This document shows, in pieces, positions 16,220-25,335 of a stretch of DNA of 64,000 nt. How positions within the stretch are numbered: position 1 is the first letter of the stretch; each line of letters begins with the position of its first letter. A model generated the notes under the pieces. That model ran no database searches and was not told the DNA's origin. It saw only the letters and a list, made by a program, of their open reading frames with translations. Source of the DNA: Streptomyces sp. DSM 15324 (GTDB taxonomy: Bacteria; Actinomycetota; Actinomycetes; Streptomycetales; Streptomycetaceae); assembly GCF_001514285.1 (NCBI RefSeq), contig NZ_KQ949032.1, forward strand, positions 1 to 64,000. Reading direction: 5' to 3'. Made by a program: the position numbers and the translations under genes.

Positions 16220-16321
16220 CCGGCCAGGCGGCACGTCCGGCCCGGCCGCGGGCCCGACGGCCGCCGCCCGGCAGGTGGAACGCCGTGGACAGCGGGCGCG
16301 TCCCTGGCCCATGCTCCGCGC

Positions 16322-16798
16322 ATGATCCGAGCCGCCACCGTCGACGACGTCCCCGAGATCCGCGCCCTGATCCGCGAACTCGCCGCCTACGAGAAGGCCG
16401 AGCACGAGGCCCGCGCCACCGAGGAACAGCTCCGCGAGGCCCTGTTCGGGGAACGCCCCGCCGCGCACGTCCTGATCGCCGAGGACGACGACACCGGCGC
16501 GCCCGTGGGGTTCGCCCTGTGGTTCCCCCGGTTCTCGACCTGGACCGGCACCCGCGCCATGCACCTGGAGGACCTCTACGTCCGTCCGCACGCGCGCGGC
16601 GCCGGTCACGGGATCGCCCTGCTCGCCGCCCTCGCGGCGACCTGCGTCCACGAGGGCTGGGAGCGTTTCGAGTGGTGGGTGCTGGCCTGGAACGAGCCGA
16701 CCGTCGACTTCTACACCTCGCTCGGAGTGGAGTTCCTCGACGAGTGGCGGATCTGCCGGCTCACCGGGGAACCACTGGCGGCTCTCGCGGCCCGCTGA
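16322..16798 (+). CDS. GNAT acetyltransferase, spermidine/diamine type
   Basis: The 158-residue product starts MIRAATVDDVPEIRALIREL and continues with AYEKAEHEARATEEQL, a helix typical of SSAT-like diamine acetyltransferases. The CoA loop is in LEDLYVRPHARGAGHGIALL, and WWVLAWNEPTVDFYTSLG is the conserved C-terminal strand and helix. The probable substrate is a polyamine or small amine. It has no close operon partner and is followed by a strong terminator hairpin. Confidence 0.85.
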   Translation: MIRAATVDDVPEIRALIRELAAYEKAEHEARATEEQLREALFGERPAAHVLIAEDDDTGAPVGFALWFPRFSTWTGTRAMHLEDLYVRPHARGAGHGIALLAALAATCVHEGWERFEWWVLAWNEPTVDFYTSLGVEFLDEWRICRLTGEPLAALAAR

Positions 16799-16821
16799 TC
16801 CGCCGCGCGCCACGCCTGGTG

Positions 16822-16851
16822 GGGGCTGCCCCGCCGACCAGGGGCAGCCCC
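16822..16851. terminator. Terminator hairpin after the acetyltransferase
   Basis: Perfect 11-bp arms GGGGCTGCCCC (16822-16832) and GGGGCAGCCCC (16841-16851) with an 8-base loop, 24 bases after the GNAT stop. The rest of 16852-17052 shows no gene. Confidence 0.75.
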
Positions 16852-17052
16852 GCGTACCGCCGGGGGCGGGTCCGGTGCCGGACGCCTGCCATGACAGCGC
16901 CGACCGAGGGTTCGGCCTGCCGGCCCCCGGCCCGTCCCGGCCCCGGGCGGCACCACCAGGCTGCCCCGCCCACCGCGCTCCCCGCACACCGGTGTGCGGA
17001 AGATCGGTACACCTACCCCACAGGAGACCGCCGCCCTTCTACCTACGTACGC

Positions 17053-19380
17053 CTACGGGCCCGTCACCGTCGCCGGGATCTCGGTGCGCGAGGCGATGCC
17101 CAGCTTCGCGAGGATGTGCTCGACATGGGCGTCCACCGTGCGCTTGGAGATGACCAGGCGCTCGGCGATCTCCCGGTTGGACAGCCCCCGGGCGACCAGC
17201 GCGGCGACCTCCCGCTCGCGGCGGGTGAGGGAGTCGGCGGGGCGCAGGGGACCGCGCGGAGCGGGCGGGCGTACGGGCGCCGGGGACCCCTCCGGAACCT
17301 CCGCGTCCGCGCGGACCGCCTCCAGCACCTCCCGCCCCGACATCCGCGCCCCCGTCTCCCGCCACCGCTCGAACGCCTCCGGGCCGAGCGCCGCCCGCAC
17401 CGCCCGCTGCGCCTCCTCCTGCTCCTCGACCAGCCGGGGCAGCAGCGCCACCGGATCCCCGCTCAGCCGACGCGCGTTCTCCGCGTACCCGAGCAGCCAG
17501 CAGGCCCGGACGTGCCGGCCGACCCGGGCCGCGTGCCAGGCCAGGCCCAGCGCGGCCAGCGCCGCCACCAGCACCTCCCCGATCTCGCTCACCGCCTCCA
17601 GGCCCCGCCGCAGACACGCCTCCCCCTCGGCGTCCTCGCCGGCCAGCATGTGGATGACGCCCTTCGTCGTCACCGTCGACGCGTACAGCTGCCGCTCACC
17701 CCACTCCTCCAGATACGCCAGGCCCGTCGCACACAGCTCCAGCGCGCCCGCCGGGTCCCCGAACACGGCCCGCAGCAGGGCCGCCTCGTAGTGCACGACC
17801 CCGATCCCCAGCCGGTCCCCCGAGGCGATGATCCGCAGCCTGGCCGACTCCACCTCGGCCAGCCCCCGCTCCACCGCCCCGCCGAAGGCCGTCATCGCCC
17901 CCAGGTACGCCTGCGCCGACAGCTCCACCCGCGACTCCCCCACCCGGCGCGCCACCTCCTGCGCCCGCGGGAAGCGCTCCAGCGCCGTCGGGAGATCCGC
18001 CGTCCACAGCCCGAAGATCCCGGTCATCAGCAGCGCCCAGGCCCGCTCCGGACAGTCCTGCGTGACCGGCTCCAGCGCCTTGTCGATCCAGTGCCGGCCC
18101 TCCGACAGGGTGCCCGCCGCCCGCCAGTACGGCCCGAGCCGCGTCGCCAGCCACAGCGCCTCCACCGCCCGGCCCGGCCGTGCGCACCCGTACTCCAGGG
18201 CGGCCCGCACATCGGCGATCTCCTCCCGCACCGCCCGGTGCAGCGCGACCTGCGCCGGAGTGAGGAACTCGTCCCAGAACCGCGCCACCAGCCGCTCGTA
18301 GTAAGCGAAGTGCCGCTCCCGTACGGCATCGGCGGCGCCCTCCGCCCCGGCCGGGCGCCCGGCGCCGTACTCCCGGACGGTGTCCAGCAGCCGGTAGCGC
18401 CCGCCGTCCTCCCCGATGCGCTGCACCACGGACTTGTCGACCAGCCCGATCAGCGCGCCCACCACCTCCGCCCGCGGTAACTCCCCGCCCCCGCAGACCG
18501 CCTCGGCCGCCGACAGCTCGAAGGAGCCCGCGAACACCGACAGCCGCGCCCACAGCAGCCGCTCCCCGGGGGTGCACAGGTCGTAGGACCAGTCGATGGC
18601 CGTCCGCAGGGTCTGGTGCCGGGTCAGCGCGGTACGGCGGCCCCCGGTCAGCACCTCGAACCGCCGGCCCAGCCGCGCCACCAGCTCGGCGAGCGGCACC
18701 GCGCGCAGCCGGACGGCGGCCAGTTCCAGGGCGAGCGGCACACCGTCGAGGCGGTCGACGAGGGCGAGCGCGCGATGCCGGTCCTCCTCGCCCAGGGTGG
18801 CGACGGCACCGGCCCGCAGCAGAAACAGCTCCAGCGCGTCGTCCCTGCTCAGCGGGGCGATCGGGACGCGGTGCTCGCCGGGCACGTCGAGCGGCTGACG
18901 GCTGGTGGCCAGCACCGTCAGCCCGGGCGCCTCCCGCAGCAGGATGTCGCAGAGCATCGCGCAGGCGTCGACCAGATGCTCACAGGTGTCCAGGACCAGC
19001 AGCATCCGCCGCTCCCGCAGATGCTCCACCACCGCGTCCAGCGGGGTCATCCCCGGCTGCTCGGGCAGCTCCAGCACCCCGGCCAGGGTGGCCGGCACCA
19101 GCTCCGGGTCATGCAGCGCGGACAGCTCCACCAGCCAGACGCCGTCCGCGAACCGCGCCGCCGAGGCCCCGGCCGCCCTGAGCGCCGTACGGCTCTTGCC
19201 GACACCGCCCGGCCCGACCAGCGTCACCAGCCGGAAGCGCCCCACCGCGTCCTTGATCAGGGCGAGTTCCTCCGCCCTGCCCACGAAACTGGTGATCTCC
19301 ACGGGGAGTTGCCCGCCGCGCCGCTGTCCGAAGCCGAATCCCCTGCCACTCCCGCACACGCTCTCCACCGATCCACCCAT
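17053..19380 (-). CDS. LuxR-family regulator with NB-ARC-type ATPase and TPR-like domain
   Basis: The 775-residue product is a large ATPase regulator. GPGGVGKSRTALR (residues about 56-68) is the P-loop and LLVLDTCEHL the Walker B region. RTAIDWSYDLCTPGERLLWARLSVFAGSF is the winged-helix segment seen in AfsR/NB-ARC regulators. About 350 residues of helical repeats follow. The C-terminal LuxR helix-turn-helix is LTRREREVAALVARGLSNREIAERL ... KLGIASRTEI. Such proteins sense nutrients or ligands and activate secondary metabolism or catabolism. The preferred start is ATG 19380. No target operon is adjacent, so targets are unknown. Confidence 0.9.
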   Translation of the reverse strand: MGGSVESVCGSGRGFGFGQRRGGQLPVEITSFVGRAEELALIKDAVGRFRLVTLVGPGGVGKSRTALRAAGASAARFADGVWLVELSALHDPELVPATLAGVLELPEQPGMTPLDAVVEHLRERRMLLVLDTCEHLVDACAMLCDILLREAPGLTVLATSRQPLDVPGEHRVPIAPLSRDDALELFLLRAGAVATLGEEDRHRALALVDRLDGVPLALELAAVRLRAVPLAELVARLGRRFEVLTGGRRTALTRHQTLRTAIDWSYDLCTPGERLLWARLSVFAGSFELSAAEAVCGGGELPRAEVVGALIGLVDKSVVQRIGEDGGRYRLLDTVREYGAGRPAGAEGAADAVRERHFAYYERLVARFWDEFLTPAQVALHRAVREEIADVRAALEYGCARPGRAVEALWLATRLGPYWRAAGTLSEGRHWIDKALEPVTQDCPERAWALLMTGIFGLWTADLPTALERFPRAQEVARRVGESRVELSAQAYLGAMTAFGGAVERGLAEVESARLRIIASGDRLGIGVVHYEAALLRAVFGDPAGALELCATGLAYLEEWGERQLYASTVTTKGVIHMLAGEDAEGEACLRRGLEAVSEIGEVLVAALAALGLAWHAARVGRHVRACWLLGYAENARRLSGDPVALLPRLVEEQEEAQRAVRAALGPEAFERWRETGARMSGREVLEAVRADAEVPEGSPAPVRPPAPRGPLRPADSLTRREREVAALVARGLSNREIAERLVISKRTVDAHVEHILAKLGIASRTEIPATVTGP

Positions 19381-19473
19381 CAACCATCACAGCGTAAGCA
19401 CATGATCGCCGAGTGTGAGGGGTGCGTAGGTGTCACCGGGGAGGGCGACGGGCCTCGAAAATCCGCGCGAGGG

Positions 19474-19716
19474 ATGAAGGCCGTGGCGGACACTGAAGAC
19501 GCCACTCACGGGGGAAGGGGAGAGGGATTGGGCGGACGCCGCTATGTCGCCCGGGGCGTTCCGGGCGGCTACCGCATCTGGGACAACCGGCGCCGGGGCC
19601 ACTGGGGCGACTTCTACGAGCTGTGCCCGGACGACCTGCTGGCCGCGCTGAACGCGGGCGCCGAGCAGGCGCGGATCGTGGAGCTGATGCGCCGGTACAA
19701 GAAGGCACGACGCTGA
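19474..19716 (+). CDS. Small conserved hypothetical protein
   Basis: An 80-residue protein with a central signature GRRYVARGVPGGYRIWDNRRRGHWGDFYELCPDDLL that I associate with a small Streptomyces family of unknown role. There is no signal peptide or membrane segment. The C-terminal half is helical and basic (ELMRRYKKARR). The ATG at 19474 is the best start; in-frame upstream sequence is shadow of the LuxR gene. It is divergent from LuxR by about 90 bases. Confidence 0.65.
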   Translation: MKAVADTEDATHGGRGEGLGGRRYVARGVPGGYRIWDNRRRGHWGDFYELCPDDLLAALNAGAEQARIVELMRRYKKARR

Positions 19717-19840
19717 CCCGGGCGCCGTCCCCGTGCTCCGGCGCCATCCGTCCGGGTGACCCGGCATGCGCGCCGGCCCGGCCACCCCTTCACTGGAAGG
19801 AGTCCCGGGCAGACACCCCCGGGGGACCCCAGGAGGCAAG

Positions 19841-20368
19841 ATGCCGCGCACCAAGGGCGTGCTGCTGACGGCGGTGGCGGTCTGCTGCGCCGCCGTCCTG
19901 ACCGGCTGCTCGGACGAGAACACCCCCTCGTCGGTGTCGTCCGCCGCGAGCAAGGCCGCCAGCATCGCCGCCTCCGCGGCGGAGTCGCTGGGCGCCGAGG
20001 CGACGGCGGCCGCCTCCTCCCTGGCCTCCGAGGCGGCGTCGGCGTTCGCGTCGGCCACGGCCGAGGCGAACAAGCAACTCGACGAGATCAAGAACGGCGT
20101 CGACGTGAAGTCCGACGCGAAGCTCGGCACCCCCGGCACCGACCAGGGCCGCGCCACGGTCGACGTCACCGTCACCAACACCGCCGACTCCACGAAGTCG
20201 TTCGCCGTCCAGGTCGACTTCACCGACAGCAGCGGCAACCGCCTCGACACGGTCGTGGTCACCGTCTCCGACGTGGCCGCGGGCAGGACCGGCACGGCGA
20301 CGGCCCGCAGCAACCGCGATCTGTCCGGCACGGTCAAGGCACAGGTGGCGCGCGCGGTGCGGTACTGA
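19841..20368 (+). CDS. Lipoprotein with Ala-rich helix and FxLYD-like domain
   Basis: The 175-residue product has lipobox LTGC (after VAVCCAAVLTGC), then an unusually long Ala/Ser-rich helical stalk (residues about 30-90) and a C-terminal immunoglobulin-like domain. The latter is seen in GRATVDVTVTNTADSTKSF and SGNRLDTVVVTV, as in FxLYD domains. It is membrane-anchored on the outside. Function unknown. The ATG follows a perfect AGGAGG at 19831-19836. Confidence 0.8.
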   Translation: MPRTKGVLLTAVAVCCAAVLTGCSDENTPSSVSSAASKAASIAASAAESLGAEATAAASSLASEAASAFASATAEANKQLDEIKNGVDVKSDAKLGTPGTDQGRATVDVTVTNTADSTKSFAVQVDFTDSSGNRLDTVVVTVSDVAAGRTGTATARSNRDLSGTVKAQVARAVRY

Positions 20369-20537
20369 GGAGCCGTCAGGCTCCCGGCGTGCGGGTGGCC
20401 GCGCCGGGGCGCAGAATAAGAAGCATGGGACTCGTCGGCCTGCGTGCGTCACGCGGCCCCGGCTCCGGGTCCCCTCGCTGGGGACTCGCGGCCCATCACC
20501 CCGTTTGTACCAGCCCTCTTCCGAGGAGGGACCCCCC

Positions 20538-21584
20538 ATGCGCCCCACACGCCACGTCTGCGGCATCCTGCCGCCGTTCGTCCTGGAGAAACTGACCGAG
20601 GCCGACGATCCGCACGTCCGGGAGGCCGCGCAGAACACGCTGGCCGTCGACGCCGACTTCCGGCAGAACCGGATCGAGACGCCCAATCTGGTCTCCCCCG
20701 CCGCGCCCACCGAGTTCGTCCTGGACCGGACGCTGTACGACACCCACCACACCCTCGCGCTCCCCGGCGACCTGGTCCGCCGGGAGGGCGGCGACCCGTC
20801 CCTGGACGGCACGGTCAACCGCGCGTACGAGAGCCTCGGTCTGACCTTCACGCTCTACAAGGAGGCCTTCGGCCGGCACTCGATCGACGACGCCAATCTG
20901 CCGCTGGACTCCACGGTCCACTACCGTCGCCGTTTCAACAACGCCTTCTGGGACGGCGAGCGGATGGTCTTCGGCGACGGAGACGCCGTCGTGTTCAACG
21001 ACTTCACCATCTCGGTCGACATCATCGGCCACGAACTCACCCACGGCGTCACGCAGTACACCGCCGGTCTCGTCTACCAGGACCAGTCCGGCGCGCTCAA
21101 CGAGTCGGTCTCGGACGTCTTCGGCTCGCTGGTCAAGCAGTACGACCGGCACCAGACCGCCGACCAGGCCGACTGGCTGATCGGCGCGGGTCTGTTCACC
21201 CCGCAGGTGCGGGGGCAGGCGCTGCGGTCGATGAAGGAGCCGGGGACCGGGTTCGACGACCCGATGCTGGGCGGCAAGGACCCGCAGCCCAGCCATATGA
21301 CCCACTACGTCGAGGGCGACGCCGACAACGGCGGGGTGCACATCAACTCCGGCATCCCGAACCACGCCTTCTATCTGACCGCGGTCGCCATCGGCGGCCA
21401 CGCCTGGGAGCGGGCGGGACGCATCTGGTACGAGACGCTCATCTCCGGGGGGCTGTCCGAGAACTGCGACTTCCAGGAGTTCGCGCAGGCGACCAAGGAC
21501 ACGGCCGAACGGCTCTACGGCACCCGGCTCGAGCTGGACTCGGTGGTCAAGGCCTGGTCCGACGTCGGTCTGAGCGTCCACTGA
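20538..21584 (+). CDS. M4-family (protealysin-like) metalloprotease
   Basis: The 348-residue product has no signal peptide. A short propeptide carries CGILPPFVLEKL, the PPxxL motif of protealysin-type precursors, and mature sequence begins near residue 45. Zinc ligands are HELTHG (His, Glu, His) and the Glu of NESVSDVFG, with the catalytic His in the C-terminal half near GGVHINSGIPNHAFY. Protealysin-like enzymes are made in the cytoplasm and mature by autoprocessing. The ATG follows GAGGAGGG. The emfourin-like gene begins 12 bases after its stop, which supports a protease-inhibitor operon. Confidence 0.9.
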   Translation: MRPTRHVCGILPPFVLEKLTEADDPHVREAAQNTLAVDADFRQNRIETPNLVSPAAPTEFVLDRTLYDTHHTLALPGDLVRREGGDPSLDGTVNRAYESLGLTFTLYKEAFGRHSIDDANLPLDSTVHYRRRFNNAFWDGERMVFGDGDAVVFNDFTISVDIIGHELTHGVTQYTAGLVYQDQSGALNESVSDVFGSLVKQYDRHQTADQADWLIGAGLFTPQVRGQALRSMKEPGTGFDDPMLGGKDPQPSHMTHYVEGDADNGGVHINSGIPNHAFYLTAVAIGGHAWERAGRIWYETLISGGLSENCDFQEFAQATKDTAERLYGTRLELDSVVKAWSDVGLSVH

Positions 21585-21596
21585 ACCGGTGGCGTC

Positions 21597-21872
21597 ATGC
21601 ACATCCGGCTGCTCAGGAGCGGGGGTCTGCTCGGTGTGTCCCGCCGGGCCGAGGCGGACACCGCCGCCCGGCCCGACGGGGCCGCGCTGGAAGGGCTCGC
21701 GTACGAGGTCCTGGCCGCGGCGGACGAGCCGTCCCGGTCCGGGCCCGGCGTGCCCGACGCCAGCCACTACACGCTGACCGTGGACGACCGACCGCCGGTG
21801 GAGTTCACCGACCCCGGGCTGACGGACGCCCAACTCCAACTGGTGGAAAGGGTATTGGGGGAGGGGTACTGA
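21597..21872 (+). CDS. Emfourin-like inhibitor of the adjacent M4 protease
   Basis: A 91-residue protein beginning MHIRLLRSGGLLGVSRRAEADTAAR, then ALEGLAYEVLAAADE, and HYTLTVDDRPPVEF before a final helix LTDAQLQLVERVL. This matches the emfourin (M4in) type, cytoplasmic proteins that inhibit protealysin-like proteases and are usually encoded next to them. The gene follows the protease by 12 bases, so co-transcription is expected. It has no signal peptide, as expected for a cytoplasmic inhibitor. Confidence 0.8.
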   Translation: MHIRLLRSGGLLGVSRRAEADTAARPDGAALEGLAYEVLAAADEPSRSGPGVPDASHYTLTVDDRPPVEFTDPGLTDAQLQLVERVLGEGY

Positions 21873-22013
21873 GGCGGAGGGAGCAGAACAGGCGCGTCGG
21901 GGCACCCGTACGGATCGAGTAGGCCGCCCCTCGGCCGTTGAGTACGCGTACTCAGGAGCGGGCGTCCGGCTTCCCGCAGGCTGGTTCCACAAGCCGACCT
22001 GAGGGAGTGCACC

Positions 22014-22334
22014 GTGAGCCGCCCGTCCACCGCCCGCCGCCGTCTCCGCCGTGGCCTGGGCCTCACCCTGGTGGCCGCCGCCGCTGCGGGGCTGCTGTCC
22101 GCGTGCTCGCTGTCGTTCCGGGAGGCGCAGTGCAGCGACGGCGAGTACCCGGTCCTCGCCGTCAACAACAGCGGCGGCCTGTGTCTGAAGAACGGCGAGG
22201 AGCCGTCTCAGGGCTTTACCCGCTACCCGGAGGGGAAGGTCCCGGAGTACGTCGGCGACAAGTGGGACGAGTACTGGATGACCCACACCCTCGACGAGAA
22301 CGGGAAGATCGTCCCGCTTCCCCCGGTTCAGTGA
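22014..22334 (+). CDS. SCO0607-family lipoprotein
   Basis: A 106-residue lipoprotein with signal GLTLVAAAAAGLLSAC and lipobox LSAC. The mature part contains REAQCSDGEYPVLAVNNSG, TRYPEGKVPEYVGDKWDEYW and HTLDENGKIVPLP, the features of the SCO0607-type family. Two Cys in the mature part could form a disulfide. Function unknown; it is anchored outside the membrane. GTG start at 22014. Confidence 0.85.
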   Translation: MSRPSTARRRLRRGLGLTLVAAAAAGLLSACSLSFREAQCSDGEYPVLAVNNSGGLCLKNGEEPSQGFTRYPEGKVPEYVGDKWDEYWMTHTLDENGKIVPLPPVQ

Positions 22335-22469
22335 GCCCCTGCTCGCCCCCTCGCCCGCTTCCCCCAGGGGATCTCTTGACCGGAGTTGACGCCCCGTTGA
22401 CCAGTTCTCTGCACAGTCCGGGGCAGATCACGGGCGAGAACTGACGGAGACCCCGCCTACATTCACTTC

Positions 22470-23159
22470 ATGTCCATGCCACAGCCGAGGCGGGCCGTCA
22501 CCCTCCCCGTCCTGCCCTACCGCAAGCCCACCAAGGGCCGCGACTACTGGGTCCTGGACGACGTCCTCCCCGAGGAGGGCGTCGCGGCGATCCGTGAGCG
22601 GTGCCTGGCCCGGGACGACTGGATCAAGGGACACCCGTACACCTCCGAGAGCTGGCCGGGACTGCGGACCATGCCCGCGCTGGAGCCCGACGAACTCGCC
22701 CGGGTGGAGCGGAAGGTGCGGGGGGCCACCGGGGCGCAGCGGCTGTGGGTGCAGCAGGCGCCCGGCGGCGGCACCCTCAACCACAACTGCGTCCAGGTCG
22801 TCGGCGAGGGCGAGAGCACCCCCCGGCCGCACTCCGACTCGCGCGCGCTGTGCCGGTACGCCGCCGTGCTGTACCTCAACCCGGGGGTGCCGAAGGACTG
22901 CGGGACCAGCTTCTACCGGCAGTCGCTGCCGGGGGGCCGGCTCGGCGGCAATGTCGTCCAGGCCCCGCACAACAACCTCGTCGAGGCGCTCGGCACCCGG
23001 TTCGTCGCCCCGGACGCCTTCGAGGAGGACGTACGGGTCCCGCACCGCGCGGGCCGGCTGCTGCTCTACCACGCCAACCTCGTGCACAGCGCGACCGGTT
23101 ACTGCGGTACGACGCTGGAGGAGAAGCGGATGACGGCGGTCTTCTTCTGGATGGCGTGA
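22470..23159 (+). CDS. DUF6445-like protein, possible 2OG-Fe(II) fold
   Basis: The 229-residue product has a double-stranded beta-helix look. RPHSDSRALCRYAAVLYLNP carries a His-x-Asp, followed by GTSFYRQSLPGG, and a later His in LYHANLVHSATGY. Together these suggest a 2-oxoglutarate/Fe(II) type site. I associate the sequence with DUF6445; activity is not established. The protein is soluble with no signal peptide. Convergent with the M24 gene. Confidence 0.7.
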   Translation: MSMPQPRRAVTLPVLPYRKPTKGRDYWVLDDVLPEEGVAAIRERCLARDDWIKGHPYTSESWPGLRTMPALEPDELARVERKVRGATGAQRLWVQQAPGGGTLNHNCVQVVGEGESTPRPHSDSRALCRYAAVLYLNPGVPKDCGTSFYRQSLPGGRLGGNVVQAPHNNLVEALGTRFVAPDAFEEDVRVPHRAGRLLLYHANLVHSATGYCGTTLEEKRMTAVFFWMA

Positions 23160-23181
23160 GCGGGCCGTTCCCGCAGGGGCC

Positions 23182-24393
23182 TCAGCGGACCACCGCGAGG
23201 GCGGGGTCGGCGCCGGCCAGCCGGCGGACGCCCGCCGCCGTGCACACCACGGCGTCCCCGAGCCGCACCCCGAGCCTGCCGGGCAGCAGCACGCCCGCCG
23301 TGACCTGGACGCACATGCCGGGCGAGAGCAGCTGGGTGGCGCCCGGGGCCAGGTACGGCGGCTCGTAGGGGGTGACGCCGAGGCCGTGCCCGGTGGCCGG
23401 GAGGGCGTCGCCGTCGTGCCCGGCGTCCGCGAGGACCGCGCGGGCCGCCCGGTCGGGTTCCGCGCACGACGCCCCGGGGAGCATCGCCGCCAGGGCCGCC
23501 TCCCGGGCCGTACGGACGATCTCGTGCAGCCGGCGCAGCCGGTCCGGTGGCTCTCCCACGTGGACGGTGCGGGTCAGGGCGGAGGCGTAGCCGTCGCGGC
23601 GGCCGCCGAGGTCCAGGACGACCGTGTCGCCGGGTTCGACGCGGTGGTCGCCCGGCCGGTGGTCCGGGTCCGCGCCGTGGCCCGCGGCGGCGACCCGGGC
23701 CCGGTCGACCCGGTCGTGGCCGCAGGCGCGCAGGAGGCCCGCGAGGTCGGCGGCCAGTTCCGACTCACGGCGGCCGCTGAACCGTACGCCGAGGACGGCC
23801 TCGTACGCGGCGTCCGCGGCGGCGGCCGCCGCGGCGAGGCGGGCCGTCTCCTCCTCGTCCTTGACCGCGCGGAACAGGGGGAGGGCGGTGGACAGCGGCC
23901 GGTAGGTGGTGAGGGGCAGCGCCTCCTCCAGGCCGAGCAGGTGGACGGACCAGGTGGCGTCGCTGATGCCGTAGTGGCCGTGCGGGAGGAGCAGTCCCGC
24001 CGCTGCGGCGTACGGGTCCTGGCCGTCGGCCCAGGCGGTGAGCCGGACGGCACCGGCGGCTGGGCCCGCCGAGGCGTCGGCGAGGTCCCGGGCGGGGACC
24101 AGGAGGCGGGGTTCGGCCTCCGGAGCCAGCACGAGCAGCGTGAGCCGGTCCGGGGCGGCACCCGGCAGGTGCCCGCAGAGCCGCCCCAGATCGGGCCCCG
24201 GCGTCACGAGAACCCCGGTGAGCCGAGCGGCGGCGGCCTCCCCGGCGGCCCGCCGCAGCCGCCGGACGTACACCTCGGCCGGGAAGGGAGTGCACGCGTA
24301 CTCCTGCGACGCACCGCACCCCGGCCCCGGCTCCGACTCCTTCCGGGCTTGCGGGGCGGCGCCGTGGGGCGGGTCGTGGGGGGCGCCGGTCAT
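23182..24393 (-). CDS. M24-family Xaa-Pro-peptidase-like protein with degenerate metal site
   Basis: The 403-residue product has the creatinase-like N-domain (about 35-170) and the pita-bread M24 domain (about 180-400). Of the usual five metal ligands, the first Asp (VVLDLGG) and the His (TGHGLG) remain. The second Asp is Ala (ASALTRT), the IEPG Glu is replaced in VQVTAGV, and the RxED Glu is Gly in VRLGDAV. Ordinary dinuclear peptidase activity is therefore unlikely. The ATG at 24393 gives a leader with no clear signal peptide. Role unknown, perhaps binding rather than cleavage. Confidence 0.8.
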   Translation of the reverse strand: MTGAPHDPPHGAAPQARKESEPGPGCGASQEYACTPFPAEVYVRRLRRAAGEAAAARLTGVLVTPGPDLGRLCGHLPGAAPDRLTLLVLAPEAEPRLLVPARDLADASAGPAAGAVRLTAWADGQDPYAAAAGLLLPHGHYGISDATWSVHLLGLEEALPLTTYRPLSTALPLFRAVKDEEETARLAAAAAAADAAYEAVLGVRFSGRRESELAADLAGLLRACGHDRVDRARVAAAGHGADPDHRPGDHRVEPGDTVVLDLGGRRDGYASALTRTVHVGEPPDRLRRLHEIVRTAREAALAAMLPGASCAEPDRAARAVLADAGHDGDALPATGHGLGVTPYEPPYLAPGATQLLSPGMCVQVTAGVLLPGRLGVRLGDAVVCTAAGVRRLAGADPALAVVR

Positions 24394-24464
24394 GGGTCCA
24401 TTCGAACCGGTGGGGCGTTGCGGAGGGCGGGTGGGGAGGGCCGTACGGGTGCAGGGTGGCCCGG

Positions 24465-25163
24465 TCAGGTGGCCGGGGTGACCTCGTCGCCCACCGCCAC
24501 CCGTCCCGGGCGCCGTACCGCGAAGTACGCGCCGAAGACGACCCCGCCGCCGTCCGCCCGGCGGTAGTCGGCGAGGGTGCGCAGCGGCTCGGGGCCCGCG
24601 CGGCGGCCGGTGGACTGGTCCACCAGGGTGACGGCGCAGCGGACCGTGAGCTCGGTGAGGGCCAGTTCGGCGCCGGCGACGGTGAGGCGGGGGGTGTCGT
24701 CCTCGGTGTGGGGGGTGGTCCAGCCGTCGACGACGAGGTTGGGGCGGAAACGGGTCATGGGCAGCGGCGCGGCGCCGCGGGCGGCGATGCGCCGGTTGAG
24801 GGCGTCGAGGCTGGCGCGGGAGACGACGTGCAGCCGGGAGTCGCTGCCCGCACGGGCGCGGACCAGGCGGCTCGGGCGGCCCAGGAACCGGGTCAGCCAG
24901 GCGTCCGCGCCGGGGCCGGGGCCGGTCACCGTGAGCGGCTCGGTGTCCGGGGCCAGGAGCGTCAGCCCGTCGTCCCGCACCTGAGGGACGATCACCGCGA
25001 GCCGGGGGTCCGCACCCTGCCAGCGCAGGTCGCCCCGGTCGTCCGCGACCGCCCAGGCCCGGTCGCCGAGCAGCCCCTCGGGCGTCACCTCCGCCTCCGT
25101 CAGCGCGACTCCCGCGCACCCCTTCACCGGGTAGTACGTGATCCCGACGACGTTCGCTCGCAT
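24465..25163 (-). CDS. MOSC-domain protein
   Basis: The 232-residue product has the MOSC N-terminal beta barrel (ITYYPVKGCAGVALTEAEVTPEGLLGDRAW) and the MOSC domain. The conserved Cys is in VRCAVTLVDQSTGR, followed by PEPLRTLADYRR. MOSC proteins bind molybdenum cofactor or act in amidoxime reduction and sulfur transfer. No redox partner is fused or adjacent. The ATG at 25163 follows GGGGAG; an upstream in-frame start at 25244 would extend into the promoter of the divergent DUF4142 gene. Confidence 0.9.
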   Translation of the reverse strand: MRANVVGITYYPVKGCAGVALTEAEVTPEGLLGDRAWAVADDRGDLRWQGADPRLAVIVPQVRDDGLTLLAPDTEPLTVTGPGPGADAWLTRFLGRPSRLVRARAGSDSRLHVVSRASLDALNRRIAARGAAPLPMTRFRPNLVVDGWTTPHTEDDTPRLTVAGAELALTELTVRCAVTLVDQSTGRRAGPEPLRTLADYRRADGGGVVFGAYFAVRRPGRVAVGDEVTPAT

Positions 25164-25335
25164 CGGCTCCCCCTCGCGAAGTCCCCGCTCGGACGCAGTT
25201 TCTGTCGGGAACTCACACAGCAGCAAAGATTTTACGAACGCCATAGAGTCGCGGCGGCTCTTCCTGCGTACTCCAGTGCGTCCGACCCCGCCGGAGTCCT
25301 ACCGTCGGCGGACCCCCGACCGGGCAGGAGGAACG

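Noticed and set aside
14474..16987. Long minus-strand frame under GH26, M23 and GNAT genes
   Set aside because: High-GC shadow of three well-supported plus-strand genes.
24394..25119. N-terminal extension of the M24 protein reaching 25119
   Set aside because: It is antisense-overlapping the MOSC gene on the same strand in another frame and is Arg/Pro-rich shadow sequence; ATG 24393 is a natural start.
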